In this document: piece by piece, positions 17,397 to 26,842 of the stretch
Layout of the letters: each line of letters starts with the position of its first letter
Position numbering within the stretch: position 1 is the stretch's first letter
Assembly: GCF_000244915.1 (NCBI RefSeq)
Contig: NZ_CM001442.1
Location: forward strand, 3,534,001-3,598,000
DNA: 64,000 nucleotides
Source of the DNA: Bradyrhizobium sp. WSM471
GTDB taxonomy: Bacteria > Pseudomonadota > Alphaproteobacteria > Rhizobiales > Xanthobacteraceae
Direction of reading: 5' to 3'
Notes under the pieces: generated by a model
The model's database searches: none
What the model was told of the DNA's origin: nothing
Seen by the model: the letters and a program-made list of their open reading frames with translations, nothing else
Position numbers and translations under genes: made by a program

Positions 17397-18811
17397 GAGG
17401 CGGGCTCCGAGAAAGCGATCCAGGACTGGTAGGCGGTGGAAAGGCCGCGCGGCTCGAACCCATCATTGCTAAGCGATGTGACAGCTTCAAGTACTACGCT
17501 CGAAACCGGCTGCGTACGCGAGAATCGCCGCCACAGCAGCGCAGCGCCAAGCGCCGTTCCGTGCGGTGATTGACTCACCCTGACGCTCTGCGAAGGTCGC
17601 AAGGTCGCAATGCAGCGGGCGAAGGGCAAATTCGCCGCAAAGCCACCATCGATGACTACGCATTTTGAGCTCTCAAGTGCATCAAGGCAGCGGTTTGCGC
17701 TGAACGCTGCGTAGAGAAGTGCCAATGCCTGCCATTCGGCAGGCGTCTCGGGAGACGGTCCGATGACCCGTCCGCGGCGAGCAGCGCCCGGAAATAATCC
17801 GTCGTCGCCAATGAAAGAGGGGAGCGCCAGGGTCCCCTTCGACAGCAGGGCCGACAATGCGGCGAGGACAGCTGCATCAGAAGCACGATGTTCCCCGCGG
17901 ATCAGGTCGTATTCGCGGCCGGTCGCGATCAATGTCGAAGGTGCATTCTCGCCATCAACATCGATATTGAGCACCATCGCGCGCGTGCGATCGAGTTTGC
18001 CCAGGGAGAGGTCGCGCTGAAATGCAATCATCCAGGTGCCGGTCGATAGGATCGAGGCATCGGCCATGCCGGCAGCCTTGTAGCGAAACAGGTTGGCGTT
18101 GGAATCATGCACGCCACAGAGGATCTCGGTCGATTGCGCCAGGCCAGTGCGCCTCGCTATGGATTCCGAAACCGTCCCTAGCACCGCGCCGGCTGCGACG
18201 CGTTCGGGCAGCAGATGGCTCCAACCGCGCTTGCGCATAAGAGAGGAAGGCTGATGGTGGACGAGGTCCCAGATATGGCTCTGAGCCGCGAGCTGCGAGA
18301 TTTCACTGGCCGCACGTCCGCCAAGCCACAAGGCGAGAAACTGCGCAGTGGTCAGATAGGTTTTTGCGCGGGCGAATTCGACGGGATATGCGCTTTCCTG
18401 CCACAGCAGCTGCTTTCCGAGCCGCATCGCGCCTCCAATTCCGCAAAACACCTCATCGTAACCCGGCGCGATCCGGGCATAGGCTTCATCGATTTCGGGT
18501 GGACAGACGGCATCATAGTCCATCATCGGCAGCACTGGCGCATCGCCATCGACGAGAACCGCGCCGCATCCATGCGCAGCCACTATCACGGCGCCGATGG
18601 CATGGCGTTGAGACACGTTGGCAAGGGTATCGAGAAACCATTCCTCCAGCCCGGCAAGATCATAGGCGAGGTATAGGCCCTGAGTCATCGGCACGTTCGG
18701 AATCGCATGTGTTTCGAGGGGCCACCCGTCGTCACTCGCCACCAACAGCTTGAGACTGGTCTTGCCAATGTCGAGAACCGCGATAGTGGTCGAGACCATC
18801 GAACTCATCAT
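17393..18811 (-). CDS. FGGY-family carbohydrate kinase
   Basis: The 472-residue protein starts with the actin-like phosphate-1 motif IAVLDIGKTSLKLLV. It has adenosine-site elements STGTWMIAF and VIDGGFAANLPF, and the two-lobed layout of FGGY kinases. It would phosphorylate a ketose (fuculose-, rhamnulose- or xylulose-like), giving the substrate of the aldolase encoded next. The first ATG (18811) is used, but ATG 18799 is possible; neither has a strong ribosome site. It begins seven bases after the permease stop. No isomerase gene is present in the operon, so the imported sugar may already be a ketose or a sugar alcohol product. Confidence 0.88.
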   Translation of the reverse strand: MMSSMVSTTIAVLDIGKTSLKLLVASDDGWPLETHAIPNVPMTQGLYLAYDLAGLEEWFLDTLANVSQRHAIGAVIVAAHGCGAVLVDGDAPVLPMMDYDAVCPPEIDEAYARIAPGYDEVFCGIGGAMRLGKQLLWQESAYPVEFARAKTYLTTAQFLALWLGGRAASEISQLAAQSHIWDLVHHQPSSLMRKRGWSHLLPERVAAGAVLGTVSESIARRTGLAQSTEILCGVHDSNANLFRYKAAGMADASILSTGTWMIAFQRDLSLGKLDRTRAMVLNIDVDGENAPSTLIATGREYDLIRGEHRASDAAVLAALSALLSKGTLALPSFIGDDGLFPGAARRGRVIGPSPETPAEWQALALLYAAFSANRCLDALESSKCVVIDGGFAANLPFARCIATLRPSQSVRVSQSPHGTALGAALLWRRFSRTQPVSSVVLEAVTSLSNDGFEPRGLSTAYQSWIAFSEPAS

Positions 18812-18817
18812 CGCTGG

Positions 18818-19825
18818 CTACCGCGGCGCTTTGCCGGCGAAATGAGGAACCGCCGCAACGGCAATCAAGATTCCACCCCAGATCGCCAACGTGAGGAATT
18901 GGCTAAGGTTCAGAAGGTTGAATGCCGAGGAGATAACCTGAAGGATGATCAGTGCAAGCAATAGCCCGCCAACCTTGCCGAAGCCACCAAACGGATCGAT
19001 GCCGCCGAGGACGGCCGCAAGAATGGTGACGAGCAGGTAGCTCTCGCCGTATGCCGCGTTGGCCGAATTGAAACGTGCCAACATGACCACCGCTGCCACG
19101 CCCGCGAGCAAGCTGGAAAATACATAGAGTTTGAGAAGGACGGCGCGGGTATTGACGCCGGAGTAGCGGGTCGCCTTCTCGTTCGAGCCGATCATGTAAA
19201 CCTTCGCACCGAACGGCGTCGCGTTCAGCATGAGCGCGACGGGCAAGGCGCAGAACGCGAGTACGATCAGAGCAAAGGGTACCCCGAAAACCGTTCCGTT
19301 GCCGATAAACACAATCGGCTCCGGGAATCCGGAGATGACGTTACCGCGCGACAAGCCGATCGCGAGACCCTTGCAGAGCGTCATCGTGCCGAGCGTGGCT
19401 AGGATCGGCGAAACGCCGAGATAGGCGATGACAAAACCATTGAGGAGGCCGACCAATGCGGCCACTGCAAATCCTGCAGCGATCGCAAACACCTGAATGC
19501 CGACCCAGGCGAGGCCCTGACTCCCCGGGATGTAGCGCGTCAGCAGGAACGCGATGGTCAGTCCGGACAGATTGGCGGTCGCGATGATGGAAAGATTGAG
19601 TCCACCAGATAGCAACGCCAGCATCATCGCGAGCGAGAGGATGCCAAGTTCGGGCATCTGGAAAGCCATGGATTGCAGCGTGTTGACCGAGAAGAACCGG
19701 TCGCCGATCGTGATCGCGAACACGACCCAGAGCGCGAACAACAGCAGGACGAGGGTGGCGACCGTGCCGCTGCCGGCGAGGACGACCATGCGCCGGCGAA
19801 GTGAGAGGGCGGGTACATTGCTCAT
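18818..19825 (-). CDS. Ribose-type ABC transporter permease (second subunit)
   Basis: The 335-residue integral membrane protein has eight to ten helices and the RbsC-like pattern LSGGLNLSIIATANLSG, SPILATLGTMTLCKG and LAAVLGGIDPFGGFGKVGG. The ATG at 19825 overlaps the upstream permease stop (ATGA), so the two are coupled and probably form a heterodimer. It belongs to the importer at 18818-23415. Confidence 0.93.
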   Translation of the reverse strand: MSNVPALSLRRRMVVLAGSGTVATLVLLLFALWVVFAITIGDRFFSVNTLQSMAFQMPELGILSLAMMLALLSGGLNLSIIATANLSGLTIAFLLTRYIPGSQGLAWVGIQVFAIAAGFAVAALVGLLNGFVIAYLGVSPILATLGTMTLCKGLAIGLSRGNVISGFPEPIVFIGNGTVFGVPFALIVLAFCALPVALMLNATPFGAKVYMIGSNEKATRYSGVNTRAVLLKLYVFSSLLAGVAAVVMLARFNSANAAYGESYLLVTILAAVLGGIDPFGGFGKVGGLLLALIILQVISSAFNLLNLSQFLTLAIWGGILIAVAAVPHFAGKAPR

Positions 19826-20826
19826 CGGGATGCACTCTGGCTTCGCCGCTCGCGCTGCGACCAGGCGGTCGCAGAGACCGAAATGAGAATAACCAAGCCG
19901 ACGAAGAACGGCGACCAGTAAGACGAAACGCCCAGCAAAATGATTCCATTTTGGAGTACCGCGAGCAGCGTCAAGCCCAGAAACGTGCCGAAGACCGTGC
20001 CGACGCCGCCCATCAGGCTGGCGCCGCCGAGCACGACGGCAGCGACCACATCGAGTTCCTTGCCCACCAGCACCGTCGGGGCGACGGACTGCGCGAGTTG
20101 TGCCTGAATCAGGGAGGCGATTCCGGCCATGACTCCCATGTAGCAATAGACCAGCATGTTGAGGCCGAAAATGTGGAAGCCGAGCCGCTGTGCAGCATCG
20201 GCATTGCCTCCCATGGCATAGATCTGCCGGCCAATATTAGTTCGATTAAGCAGAAGCCAGGTGACGAGAAATGCCAGCGCGAGCGCGAGGATTTGCAGGT
20301 TGATACCGTACGAGCTATCCTTGCCCCATTCGAACTCGAACCAGAATATTCCGGTCGCAAACCAGTCAGGCAACGAATAGATGTATTTGCCGCCGGTGAA
20401 GAAGATCAGAAGCCCATAGAAGATGTTCAGCGTCGCGACCGAAACGATGATCGATGGTATTCGAAGTTTCTGGATGAAGAACGCGTTGAGGGCACCGAGC
20501 GCACCGCCAATTCCAATCGCGATGGCGAAGACGCCGACCCAGTTCGCCCCGTAAGAATTGGCAAGCGAAAGTGTGACATACTGCGCTACCGATGCGGTCG
20601 CGGTGAATGAGATGTCGATTCCGCCGGCGATCAGCACGACCAGCAGCCCGAGCGCCAGGATGCCGACAAATGCATAAGAGGTCAGCAGATCAAACAGATT
20701 CTGCATAGTCAGGAATTGGGCGTTCGCGAAGCCCAAGCTGGCGCAGAGCCCGAGGATGACTATCAGCAGCCAGAACTCATGGCTGCGACGAAACCTGCTG
20801 AACGATGTGATGTGCGATTCAGGCAT
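19822..20826 (-). CDS. Ribose-type ABC transporter permease (first subunit)
   Basis: The 334-residue RbsC-like membrane protein contains LIAGGIDISFTATASVAQY and VAAVVLGGASLMGGVGTVFG, the typical glycine-rich permease loops. The start at 20826 was chosen because it overlaps the ATPase stop as ATGCCTGA; an in-frame ATG at 20847 would extend deeper into that gene. Coupling on both sides puts it in the middle of the operon. Confidence 0.93.
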   Translation of the reverse strand: MPESHITSFSRFRRSHEFWLLIVILGLCASLGFANAQFLTMQNLFDLLTSYAFVGILALGLLVVLIAGGIDISFTATASVAQYVTLSLANSYGANWVGVFAIAIGIGGALGALNAFFIQKLRIPSIIVSVATLNIFYGLLIFFTGGKYIYSLPDWFATGIFWFEFEWGKDSSYGINLQILALALAFLVTWLLLNRTNIGRQIYAMGGNADAAQRLGFHIFGLNMLVYCYMGVMAGIASLIQAQLAQSVAPTVLVGKELDVVAAVVLGGASLMGGVGTVFGTFLGLTLLAVLQNGIILLGVSSYWSPFFVGLVILISVSATAWSQRERRSQSASR

Positions 20827-22357
20827 TGACGGCCTGCCGAAGCGCATCTTCGGAAGTGCCTGCGGCAGGCACGTCGGTTGTCAAGCGACCTTCCCGCATC
20901 ACCAGCACGCGATGACTATGATAAAGGACCTCGGGTATCTCGTCTGATATCATCAGCACCGCAACGCCGTCGCGGGCCAGCCGCCGGATGATTTCATAAA
21001 TGCCGTCCTTGGCGCTGATGTCGACGCCCACCGTGGGGCTATCGAGGATAAGCACCCGCGGATTCGTCGCCATCCATTTGGCGAGCACGACCCGCTGCTG
21101 ATTGCCCCCGGAGAGCGTCTTCACCGGGTTGGCCGGATTGGCGACCTTGATCCCGAGTTCAGCAACCCACCGAGCGACATGGGTCTGTCGCGCGCGTGCG
21201 GTAATCAAGCCGAACGCGCCAGCCAGACGATCCAGCACCGTAAGCGTGACGTTCGCCGTGACGGACTGATTCAGGATGAGACCAAGCGTAAGCCTATCCT
21301 CGGATACGTAGGCGATCCCTCGATCGATCGCCTCTGCATTTGTACGGAGGGCGATGGGCCGCCCGTCAAGTGCGATGGTGCCGCGATCGGGCGGCTTCAT
21401 GCCGAACAGGGATAGCGCCAATTCGGTTCGCCCTGAGCCGAGCAGACCGGTGAGACCCACTACTTCGCCCGCCCGCAACTGCAAGCTTACATCCTCATAC
21501 TCGCCCTCGCGGCCCAGGCCCTTAACTTCCAGCACAACCGGGCCAGCGGCACGCTCAGGCGCCTGTATTTGATACTCGAAGGACTTGCCGGTCATCAGCT
21601 GGCTGAGTTTCCGCCCATCGATCGTGTCTGCAGCAAAAGTACCGACTTTGGCGCCGTCGCGCAGCACCGTCACGCGTTGGGCGATTTCAAGCACCTCATC
21701 GAGACGGTGGCTGACGAAAACGACGCAGATGCCAGCACGCTTCAGCTCGCTTACGAGCGCGATCAGGGCGTTCACCTCGTGGCGGGTCAACGATGCCGTC
21801 GGCTCATCCATAATCAGGAGTTTGGCATCCGCAGCCAAGGCGCGGCAGATCGCGACCAGCTGGCGTCCGGCAATGCTGAGCTCTGACACTTTCGCGTCCG
21901 GGTCAAACTCGACGCCGATCTTTGCCATTATGGCCTTCGCGGTGGCGCGCATTGAGGCCCAGTTCACCGAATGGAGGCCGCCAAGATGGTGCGCCATCGC
22001 GATATTCTCGGCGACGGTGAGGTTGGGGAATAGCGAAAGATCCTGGTAGATGACCTGAATGCCGCAATGCGTGGAGTAGACCGGGTTTAGTTTGGGATAT
22101 TCCTTGCCGGAAATTGCGATACGGCCGCCAGGCTCCGCTGCCTCGACGCCCGAAATGATCTTGATCAGGGTGGACTTGCCGGAGCCGTTTTCACCAACCA
22201 GGCAATGCACCTCGCCGACTTCCAGAGTGAGATCGACGTCGCGGAGCGCGTGCACGCCGCCGAAGCGCTTCGATATGCCGGACATCTCCAGGAAAGTCGC
22301 CAAAGGTTCGCCTGCAATGGACCGTTCGATCGTGCGATCACCCGAGAGGTACCGCAT
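20819..22357 (-). CDS. Ribose-type ABC transporter ATP-binding protein (two-domain, RbsA-like)
   Basis: The protein is a tandem ATPase of about 512 residues. Domain 1 has Walker A GENGSGKST and Walker B LLIMDEPTASLT with a variant signature LSIAGRQLVAICRAL. Domain 2 has a degenerate Walker A (LLGSGRTELALS) but a good signature LSGGNQQRVVLAKWM and VLILDSPTVGVD, as in RbsA and XylG. I use ATG 22357, although its ribosome site is weak; TTG about 16 codons downstream, preceded by AGGCGA, would give the conventional start. It drives import of the sugar bound by the protein encoded upstream. Confidence 0.93.
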   Translation of the reverse strand: MRYLSGDRTIERSIAGEPLATFLEMSGISKRFGGVHALRDVDLTLEVGEVHCLVGENGSGKSTLIKIISGVEAAEPGGRIAISGKEYPKLNPVYSTHCGIQVIYQDLSLFPNLTVAENIAMAHHLGGLHSVNWASMRATAKAIMAKIGVEFDPDAKVSELSIAGRQLVAICRALAADAKLLIMDEPTASLTRHEVNALIALVSELKRAGICVVFVSHRLDEVLEIAQRVTVLRDGAKVGTFAADTIDGRKLSQLMTGKSFEYQIQAPERAAGPVVLEVKGLGREGEYEDVSLQLRAGEVVGLTGLLGSGRTELALSLFGMKPPDRGTIALDGRPIALRTNAEAIDRGIAYVSEDRLTLGLILNQSVTANVTLTVLDRLAGAFGLITARARQTHVARWVAELGIKVANPANPVKTLSGGNQQRVVLAKWMATNPRVLILDSPTVGVDISAKDGIYEIIRRLARDGVAVLMISDEIPEVLYHSHRVLVMREGRLTTDVPAAGTSEDALRQAVNA

Positions 22358-22413
22358 TCCCGACCGGAAGGGCCAGGAATGCAGCGCGATGAGGCGACTA
22401 AACCGATGCCGGC

Positions 22414-23415
22414 CTAGAGCCCTCCGGCGATCAGACCGTCGATGGTTTCCTTGTTGATGCGCATGATCTTGTCCACCTTGATCTGCTTTCCTGCAACGTC
22501 GACGGCTGCCTTGCCGAGGCCGGGTACATCGACGCCATCCGTGATCGGCTTGCCATCGAGCACGAGTTTGGCCACCGCGACCATCGCGTAACCCGCATCG
22601 GTGGGATTCCACAGAAAACCTTCGCGGATCGTATCATCTGCGATAAGCGACTTCGCCTGGCTTGGCAGCACGGTGCCGACAACGGCGATCTTCTTTCCAA
22701 GGCGTTGTTGACGCACAGCATTTCCGGCCCCGATTGGTCCGTTCGAACCGAAGCCGAGAATACCACGCAGGTTAGGATAGGCCTTGATCACGTCAAGCGT
22801 CGTGCGCTGGCTGGTGTCGATCTCGTCGGCGCCAGGGAAGCGGTCGGCGACGAGCTTCATTTTTGGAAAATTCTTCTGCTGGTAGGCAATCGCGGCATCG
22901 GCCCATTTGTTGTGAAGTGGCGTCGTAAGAGTCCCGACGTAGACCACATAATCACCTTCGCCGCCCATGTCCTTGGCGAGACGTTCCATCTGCACCTCGC
23001 CGAAGCGAACGGAGTCGATCAATTCCACATTCCAGTCACGGCCTTCCTGTTCCGGACCCTCATGCGTGATGACCTTGATTCCCGCGGCCTGTGCGCGCTT
23101 CAGCACGGGCTCGCAGACTTTTACATCAAGCGGCACCAGCCCGATCACGTTGACCTTCTTGGCAATCAGATCCTCAAGGAGCTTTACTTGCTGTGCCGGA
23201 TCGACGTTCGCCGGGCCAACCATAGTGGCATTGATGCTGAAATCCTTCGCACCCTTCTGGATTCCCTTTTCAAGTGCGTTGAACCACGGAATTCCCGCGA
23301 TCTTCACGACCGTGACCATTTCCTTTTGGGCTTGCGCAAAGGCAAAGCCCGGAAAACCGGCACCGGCCAACGCGGCCGTACCACCGATCAGCTTGAGCGT
23401 CTGGCGTCTGTCCAT
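22414..23415 (-). CDS. Sugar ABC transporter substrate-binding protein (LsrB/RbsB type)
   Basis: The 333-residue periplasmic binding protein begins MDRRQTLKLIGGTAALAGAG with an AFAQAQ cleavage region. The body reads VKIAGIPWFNALEKG, DPAQQVKLLEDLIAKKVN and ITHEGPEQEG, closest to the branch often labelled autoinducer-2 or rhamnose binding. GGGAGG lies six bases before the ATG at 23415. It is the first gene of the operon binding protein-ATPase-permease-permease-kinase-aldolase. LsrF, LsrG and LsrR are absent, so autoinducer-2 import is not supported by context; a ketose or deoxysugar fits better. Confidence 0.9.
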   Translation of the reverse strand: MDRRQTLKLIGGTAALAGAGFPGFAFAQAQKEMVTVVKIAGIPWFNALEKGIQKGAKDFSINATMVGPANVDPAQQVKLLEDLIAKKVNVIGLVPLDVKVCEPVLKRAQAAGIKVITHEGPEQEGRDWNVELIDSVRFGEVQMERLAKDMGGEGDYVVYVGTLTTPLHNKWADAAIAYQQKNFPKMKLVADRFPGADEIDTSQRTTLDVIKAYPNLRGILGFGSNGPIGAGNAVRQQRLGKKIAVVGTVLPSQAKSLIADDTIREGFLWNPTDAGYAMVAVAKLVLDGKPITDGVDVPGLGKAAVDVAGKQIKVDKIMRINKETIDGLIAGGL

Positions 23416-24103
23416 TGTTCCCTCCCAGGAAACGATCTTGGATTCCGCACCCTTGACCTGACAGTCGCTGGGGTGGGGCAGTCGAGCCTGTTCTTGCTTG
23501 GGGGCAGAAAGTGTTGCCTGTCCAACCGCAGGACCTTGAAGGACATTAGAGACCGGCGCTTCAGAACGTGTCAAGCAAGTGACATGTTCGCGAGCCACCG
23601 TCGCAGTGCGATACCTGATATCGTCTTCGAGCTGCTGAGTGAGGAGCTGCGAGCGATCAGCGCTCCTACAGCCATCATGTCAGCGAAGGAGCGCCACGCC
23701 ACCCCGCCGGACGAAAGCAAGTAGTCCCAGCTTCCGGCTTCAACCCAGCTTCAGCAAGCGGGCTTCGTTCGGCTCCGTAGCGATTCACACTTTTCCCTGA
23801 GTGTCATTTTTTTCGTCACGCGCGTGGATGCCACGATGAAAGGCCGGCCATGGCCAGCTTCGCCGTTGCACAATCCCTTGCCGCCCACGAACATCCGACT
23901 GTCATTGTTACGCTTTCTGCTTCCACAATTGTTGTCGGTTGGCCGTGCGTTCAGATCGTGCCTCGCGCCGGAGCGTCCGCCCTTGGCTTGTCAGCATCGC
24001 AAGTTGCGTGCCATCCTAGCGCGATACACGCACGGGAAGGTCAATTCCCGGCATGGCTACGCGCCGCGTTAGGGTGGAACACAAACGCTCAGGGAGACAC
24101 GAC
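23416..24103. promoter_or_regulatory. 688-base divergent control region between two sugar importers
   Basis: No gene-like reading is found here. It must hold the promoters for the minus-strand sugar operon starting at 23415 and the plus-strand importer starting at 24104. A perfect palindrome ACAATTGT at 23925-23932 is the only symmetric site I noticed. It is unusually long for this gene-dense window, and no regulator gene lies next to it. Confidence 0.5.
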
Positions 24104-25234
24104 ATGGTGTGGACGCTTCGTCTGGCGGGGCTGGCTTGCGCCGGCTTGCTGCTGTCATCGGTGAGTGCTCTGGCAGGTCCCAAGGTCGTCTCCGGCCCCG
24201 GCGCCGACCCCGCCTGCTTCAAGCCATGGTCGTCCGAGACCAAATTCTTCCAGTGGCCCAAGAAGGCGGGCCCCTACAGGATCGCGCTGGTCAACGGTTT
24301 TGTCGGCAACACCTGGCGCATCCAGATGGTGAAGACTGCCAAGGCTTTCGCCGATCAGCCGGGTATCAAGGAGAACATCAAGGAGTTCAAGGTCGTTTCC
24401 ACCGGGACCGATGTGGCGGCGCAACTTGGCGCGATGGAGGACTTCATCAACCAAGGCTTCGACGCAATCGTCACCATTGCGGTCGCGCCCGACGGTTTTG
24501 ATCGCATCATCCGTCTTGCCGACAAGAACAACGTCGTGGTGGTGCCGTTCGACAACGTCCTCGACACCGACAAGGTGATGATGGTCAACGAGGACCAGAA
24601 GGAAATGGGCCGCATGTCGGCCAAATGGCTGATCGACGAGAGCGGCAAGAAATCCGGTGACATCCTCGAAGTCCGCGGCCTGCCCGGAAACTCGGTCGAC
24701 CGCGATCGTCATCTCGGTTTCCGCGAGGTCATGGAAGCGCCCGGCAACAGCTTCAAAATCACCGAGGTGGTTGGCAATTGGGACACCGGCACCTCGCAGA
24801 AGGTGACTGCGGATGCGCTGGCTGTGCACGGCCATTTCGACGGAGTATTCACCCAAGGCGGATCCGACGGCACCGTGCAGGCGCTGATGGCCGCCAAGCA
24901 TCCCTTTGTGCCGATGTCGGGCGAGGGCGAAAATGAGTACCGCAAGCAGATCGCCGATCACGCCAAGGACGGACTGAAGGGCATGTCCTACGGCCAGTCG
25001 CCGGCGCTGGTGGCGATCGCGACCAAGGCGGCGATCTCGGCGCTGCAGGGCAACGTCATGCCGCAGTTGATCTCGATCCCGATTCCGGTGGCGACCTACA
25101 AGGATCTCAAGCCGGGCACGAACTACTGGCCTGAGCTCAAGGCCAACTTCTTTGCACCGAACCAGTTCACACCGTGTGGCGTGAACTTCACTGCGCCGGA
25201 AATCATGTCGCAGAGCGAGAAGAACACCCAGTGA
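24104..25234 (+). CDS. Sugar ABC transporter substrate-binding protein
   Basis: The 376-residue protein has a Sec signal peptide (WTLRLAGLACAGLLLSSVSA, cleavage near LAG). Its periplasmic binding protein type 1 fold starts at YRIALVNGFVGNTWRIQMV, with FINQGFDAIVTIAV and FDGVFTQGGSDGTVQ. Two cysteines, in DPACFKPW and FTPCGVNF, sit at opposite ends and may form a disulfide. AGGGAG lies eight bases before ATG 24104. A hairpin follows the stop, probably reducing read-through into the ATPase, which would give the binding protein in excess. Confidence 0.9.
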   Translation: MVWTLRLAGLACAGLLLSSVSALAGPKVVSGPGADPACFKPWSSETKFFQWPKKAGPYRIALVNGFVGNTWRIQMVKTAKAFADQPGIKENIKEFKVVSTGTDVAAQLGAMEDFINQGFDAIVTIAVAPDGFDRIIRLADKNNVVVVPFDNVLDTDKVMMVNEDQKEMGRMSAKWLIDESGKKSGDILEVRGLPGNSVDRDRHLGFREVMEAPGNSFKITEVVGNWDTGTSQKVTADALAVHGHFDGVFTQGGSDGTVQALMAAKHPFVPMSGEGENEYRKQIADHAKDGLKGMSYGQSPALVAIATKAAISALQGNVMPQLISIPIPVATYKDLKPGTNYWPELKANFFAPNQFTPCGVNFTAPEIMSQSEKNTQ

Positions 25235-25258
25235 CGTCTCGAGTGATATCTCTGTCAC

Positions 25259-25278
25259 GGCCCGGCATCCGCCGGGCC
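25259..25278. terminator. Hairpin between binding-protein and ATPase genes (attenuator-like)
   Basis: GGCCCGGC and GCCGGGCC form a perfect 8-base stem with loop ATCC. It lies 24 bases after the binding-protein stop and 22 before the ATPase ATG, in the usual place for differential expression in ABC operons. There is no T-run. Confidence 0.65.
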
Positions 25279-25300
25279 GTCCTTGCGTGAAGGCCGGGTG

Positions 25301-26842
25301 ATGCCGGCTGCCGACCCGACGCCATCCGCCTTCCTGGAGCTCGCCGGCATCTCCAAGCGCTATGCCGGCGTTCGTGCTCTGGAGGGGGTCGATTTCGCCT
25401 GCGAGCGCGGCAAGATCCACGCCGTGCTGGGCGAGAACGGTGCCGGCAAGTCGACCTTGATCAAGATCATCGCCGGGGTGGTGCAGCCCGACAGCGGCCG
25501 CATGCGCCTCGCAGGGAGCGCCGTCGGCTTTGCTACGCCGTCGGCGGCGAATGCGGCCGGTGTCGTCTGCATCTTCCAGGAGCTATCGCTGATGCCCGAC
25601 CTCTCGGTCGCGGACAACATCTCCATTGCGTCCCCGCCGCGGCGGTTCGGCTTGATCGATGCGAAGGCCCAGCGCCGCCGCGCCGAGGAGCTTCTGGCCG
25701 AGATCGGCTGTGAGGACGTCAATCCCCTGAGGCACGTGCGCGATCTGCCCCTATCGCGGCGCCAGGTGGTCGAGATTGCGAAGGCGCTCGGCAAGCGGCC
25801 GCAGTTGCTGATCCTCGATGAGGCGACATCGGCACTGACGAGCGCCGATGTGGAGAAGGTCTACGCGATGCTGGCACGGCTCAAGGCCGAAGGTGTCGCA
25901 ATCCTGTACATCTCGCACCGCATGCACGAGGTCGAGGCGCTCGCCGACCGCGCCTCGGTATTTCGCAACGGCCGCCATATCGAGACCTTCGACAAGGGCG
26001 TGCGTTCGACCGCCGATATCGTCCAGCTCATGATCGGGCGTGACATCGCGGCCCAGTACCCGCCCAAGCCGGCGCGCAATGCTGCGAGGCCGGTGCTGGC
26101 GCTCGAGAACCTGTCGTGGGAGGGGCAGCTCGATCGCATCTCACTGAGCGTCGGCGCCGGCGAGATCGTCGGGCTCGGTGGCCTCGACGGTCAGGGTCAG
26201 AAATCCCTGTTGCTTGCTCTGTTCGGCGTTTTGCGCGGCGTCACGGGTCGCATCATGGTGGCAAACCGCGAGGTGCGTCCCGGCTCCCCGGCGGCGGCAA
26301 AATCGGTCGGCATCGCCCTCGTGCCTGAGGACCGCAAGACCGAAGGACTGATGCTGCCGATGTCGATCGCGGACAATCTTGCGATCGCATCGCTCGACGC
26401 CCTTTCCACTGGCCCATTCATCGATGCCGGCAAGGAACGCACCGCGATCAAGCGGGCCATCGCACGGCTGCAGATCAAGTTGGGTGCAGCGAGTGACGCG
26501 GTCTCGACGCTGTCGGGTGGAAACCAGCAGAAGGTCGTGCTCGCCAAATGGCTGATGACCGATCCGCGCATCATCCTGCTCAACGATCCCACGCGCGGAA
26601 TCGACGTAGGCACCAAGCAGGAGCTCTACCGGCTGATGCGCGAACTCGCCGACCAGGGCGCCGCAATCCTGTTCTACTCGACCGACTATGACGAGCTGAT
26701 CGGCTGCTGCGACCGCGTCGTCATCATGTATGACGGCCGCATCGTGCGCGAGCTCGAGGGCGACGACCTCACCGAGACCAACATTGTCGCAAGCTCCCTG
26801 AATGTCGACACCGATACCGCAGCGGGGGCGGCGCATGCTTGA
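25301..26842 (+). CDS. Ribose-type ABC transporter ATP-binding protein (two-domain)
   Basis: This 513-residue tandem ATPase has domain 1 Walker A GENGAGKST, a weak signature LPLSRRQVVEIAKAL and Walker B LLILDEATSAL. Domain 2 has a lost Walker A (GGLDGQGQKSLLL) but signature LSGGNQQKVVLAKWL and LLNDPTRGIDVG. The replacement of P by A and the second-domain N in place of the first Asp are deviations, though such changes occur in RbsA-type proteins. The gene ends in an ATGCTTGA overlap with the permease. It powers the importer at 24104-28903. Confidence 0.92.
   Translation: MPAADPTPSAFLELAGISKRYAGVRALEGVDFACERGKIHAVLGENGAGKSTLIKIIAGVVQPDSGRMRLAGSAVGFATPSAANAAGVVCIFQELSLMPDLSVADNISIASPPRRFGLIDAKAQRRRAEELLAEIGCEDVNPLRHVRDLPLSRRQVVEIAKALGKRPQLLILDEATSALTSADVEKVYAMLARLKAEGVAILYISHRMHEVEALADRASVFRNGRHIETFDKGVRSTADIVQLMIGRDIAAQYPPKPARNAARPVLALENLSWEGQLDRISLSVGAGEIVGLGGLDGQGQKSLLLALFGVLRGVTGRIMVANREVRPGSPAAAKSVGIALVPEDRKTEGLMLPMSIADNLAIASLDALSTGPFIDAGKERTAIKRAIARLQIKLGAASDAVSTLSGGNQQKVVLAKWLMTDPRIILLNDPTRGIDVGTKQELYRLMRELADQGAAILFYSTDYDELIGCCDRVVIMYDGRIVRELEGDDLTETNIVASSLNVDTDTAAGAAHA

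Noticed and set aside
22414..23415. Autoinducer-2 (Lsr) uptake system
   Set aside because: The binding protein resembles LsrB, but LsrF, LsrG and LsrR are absent and the enzymes are an FGGY kinase and a zinc aldolase with other likely roles.
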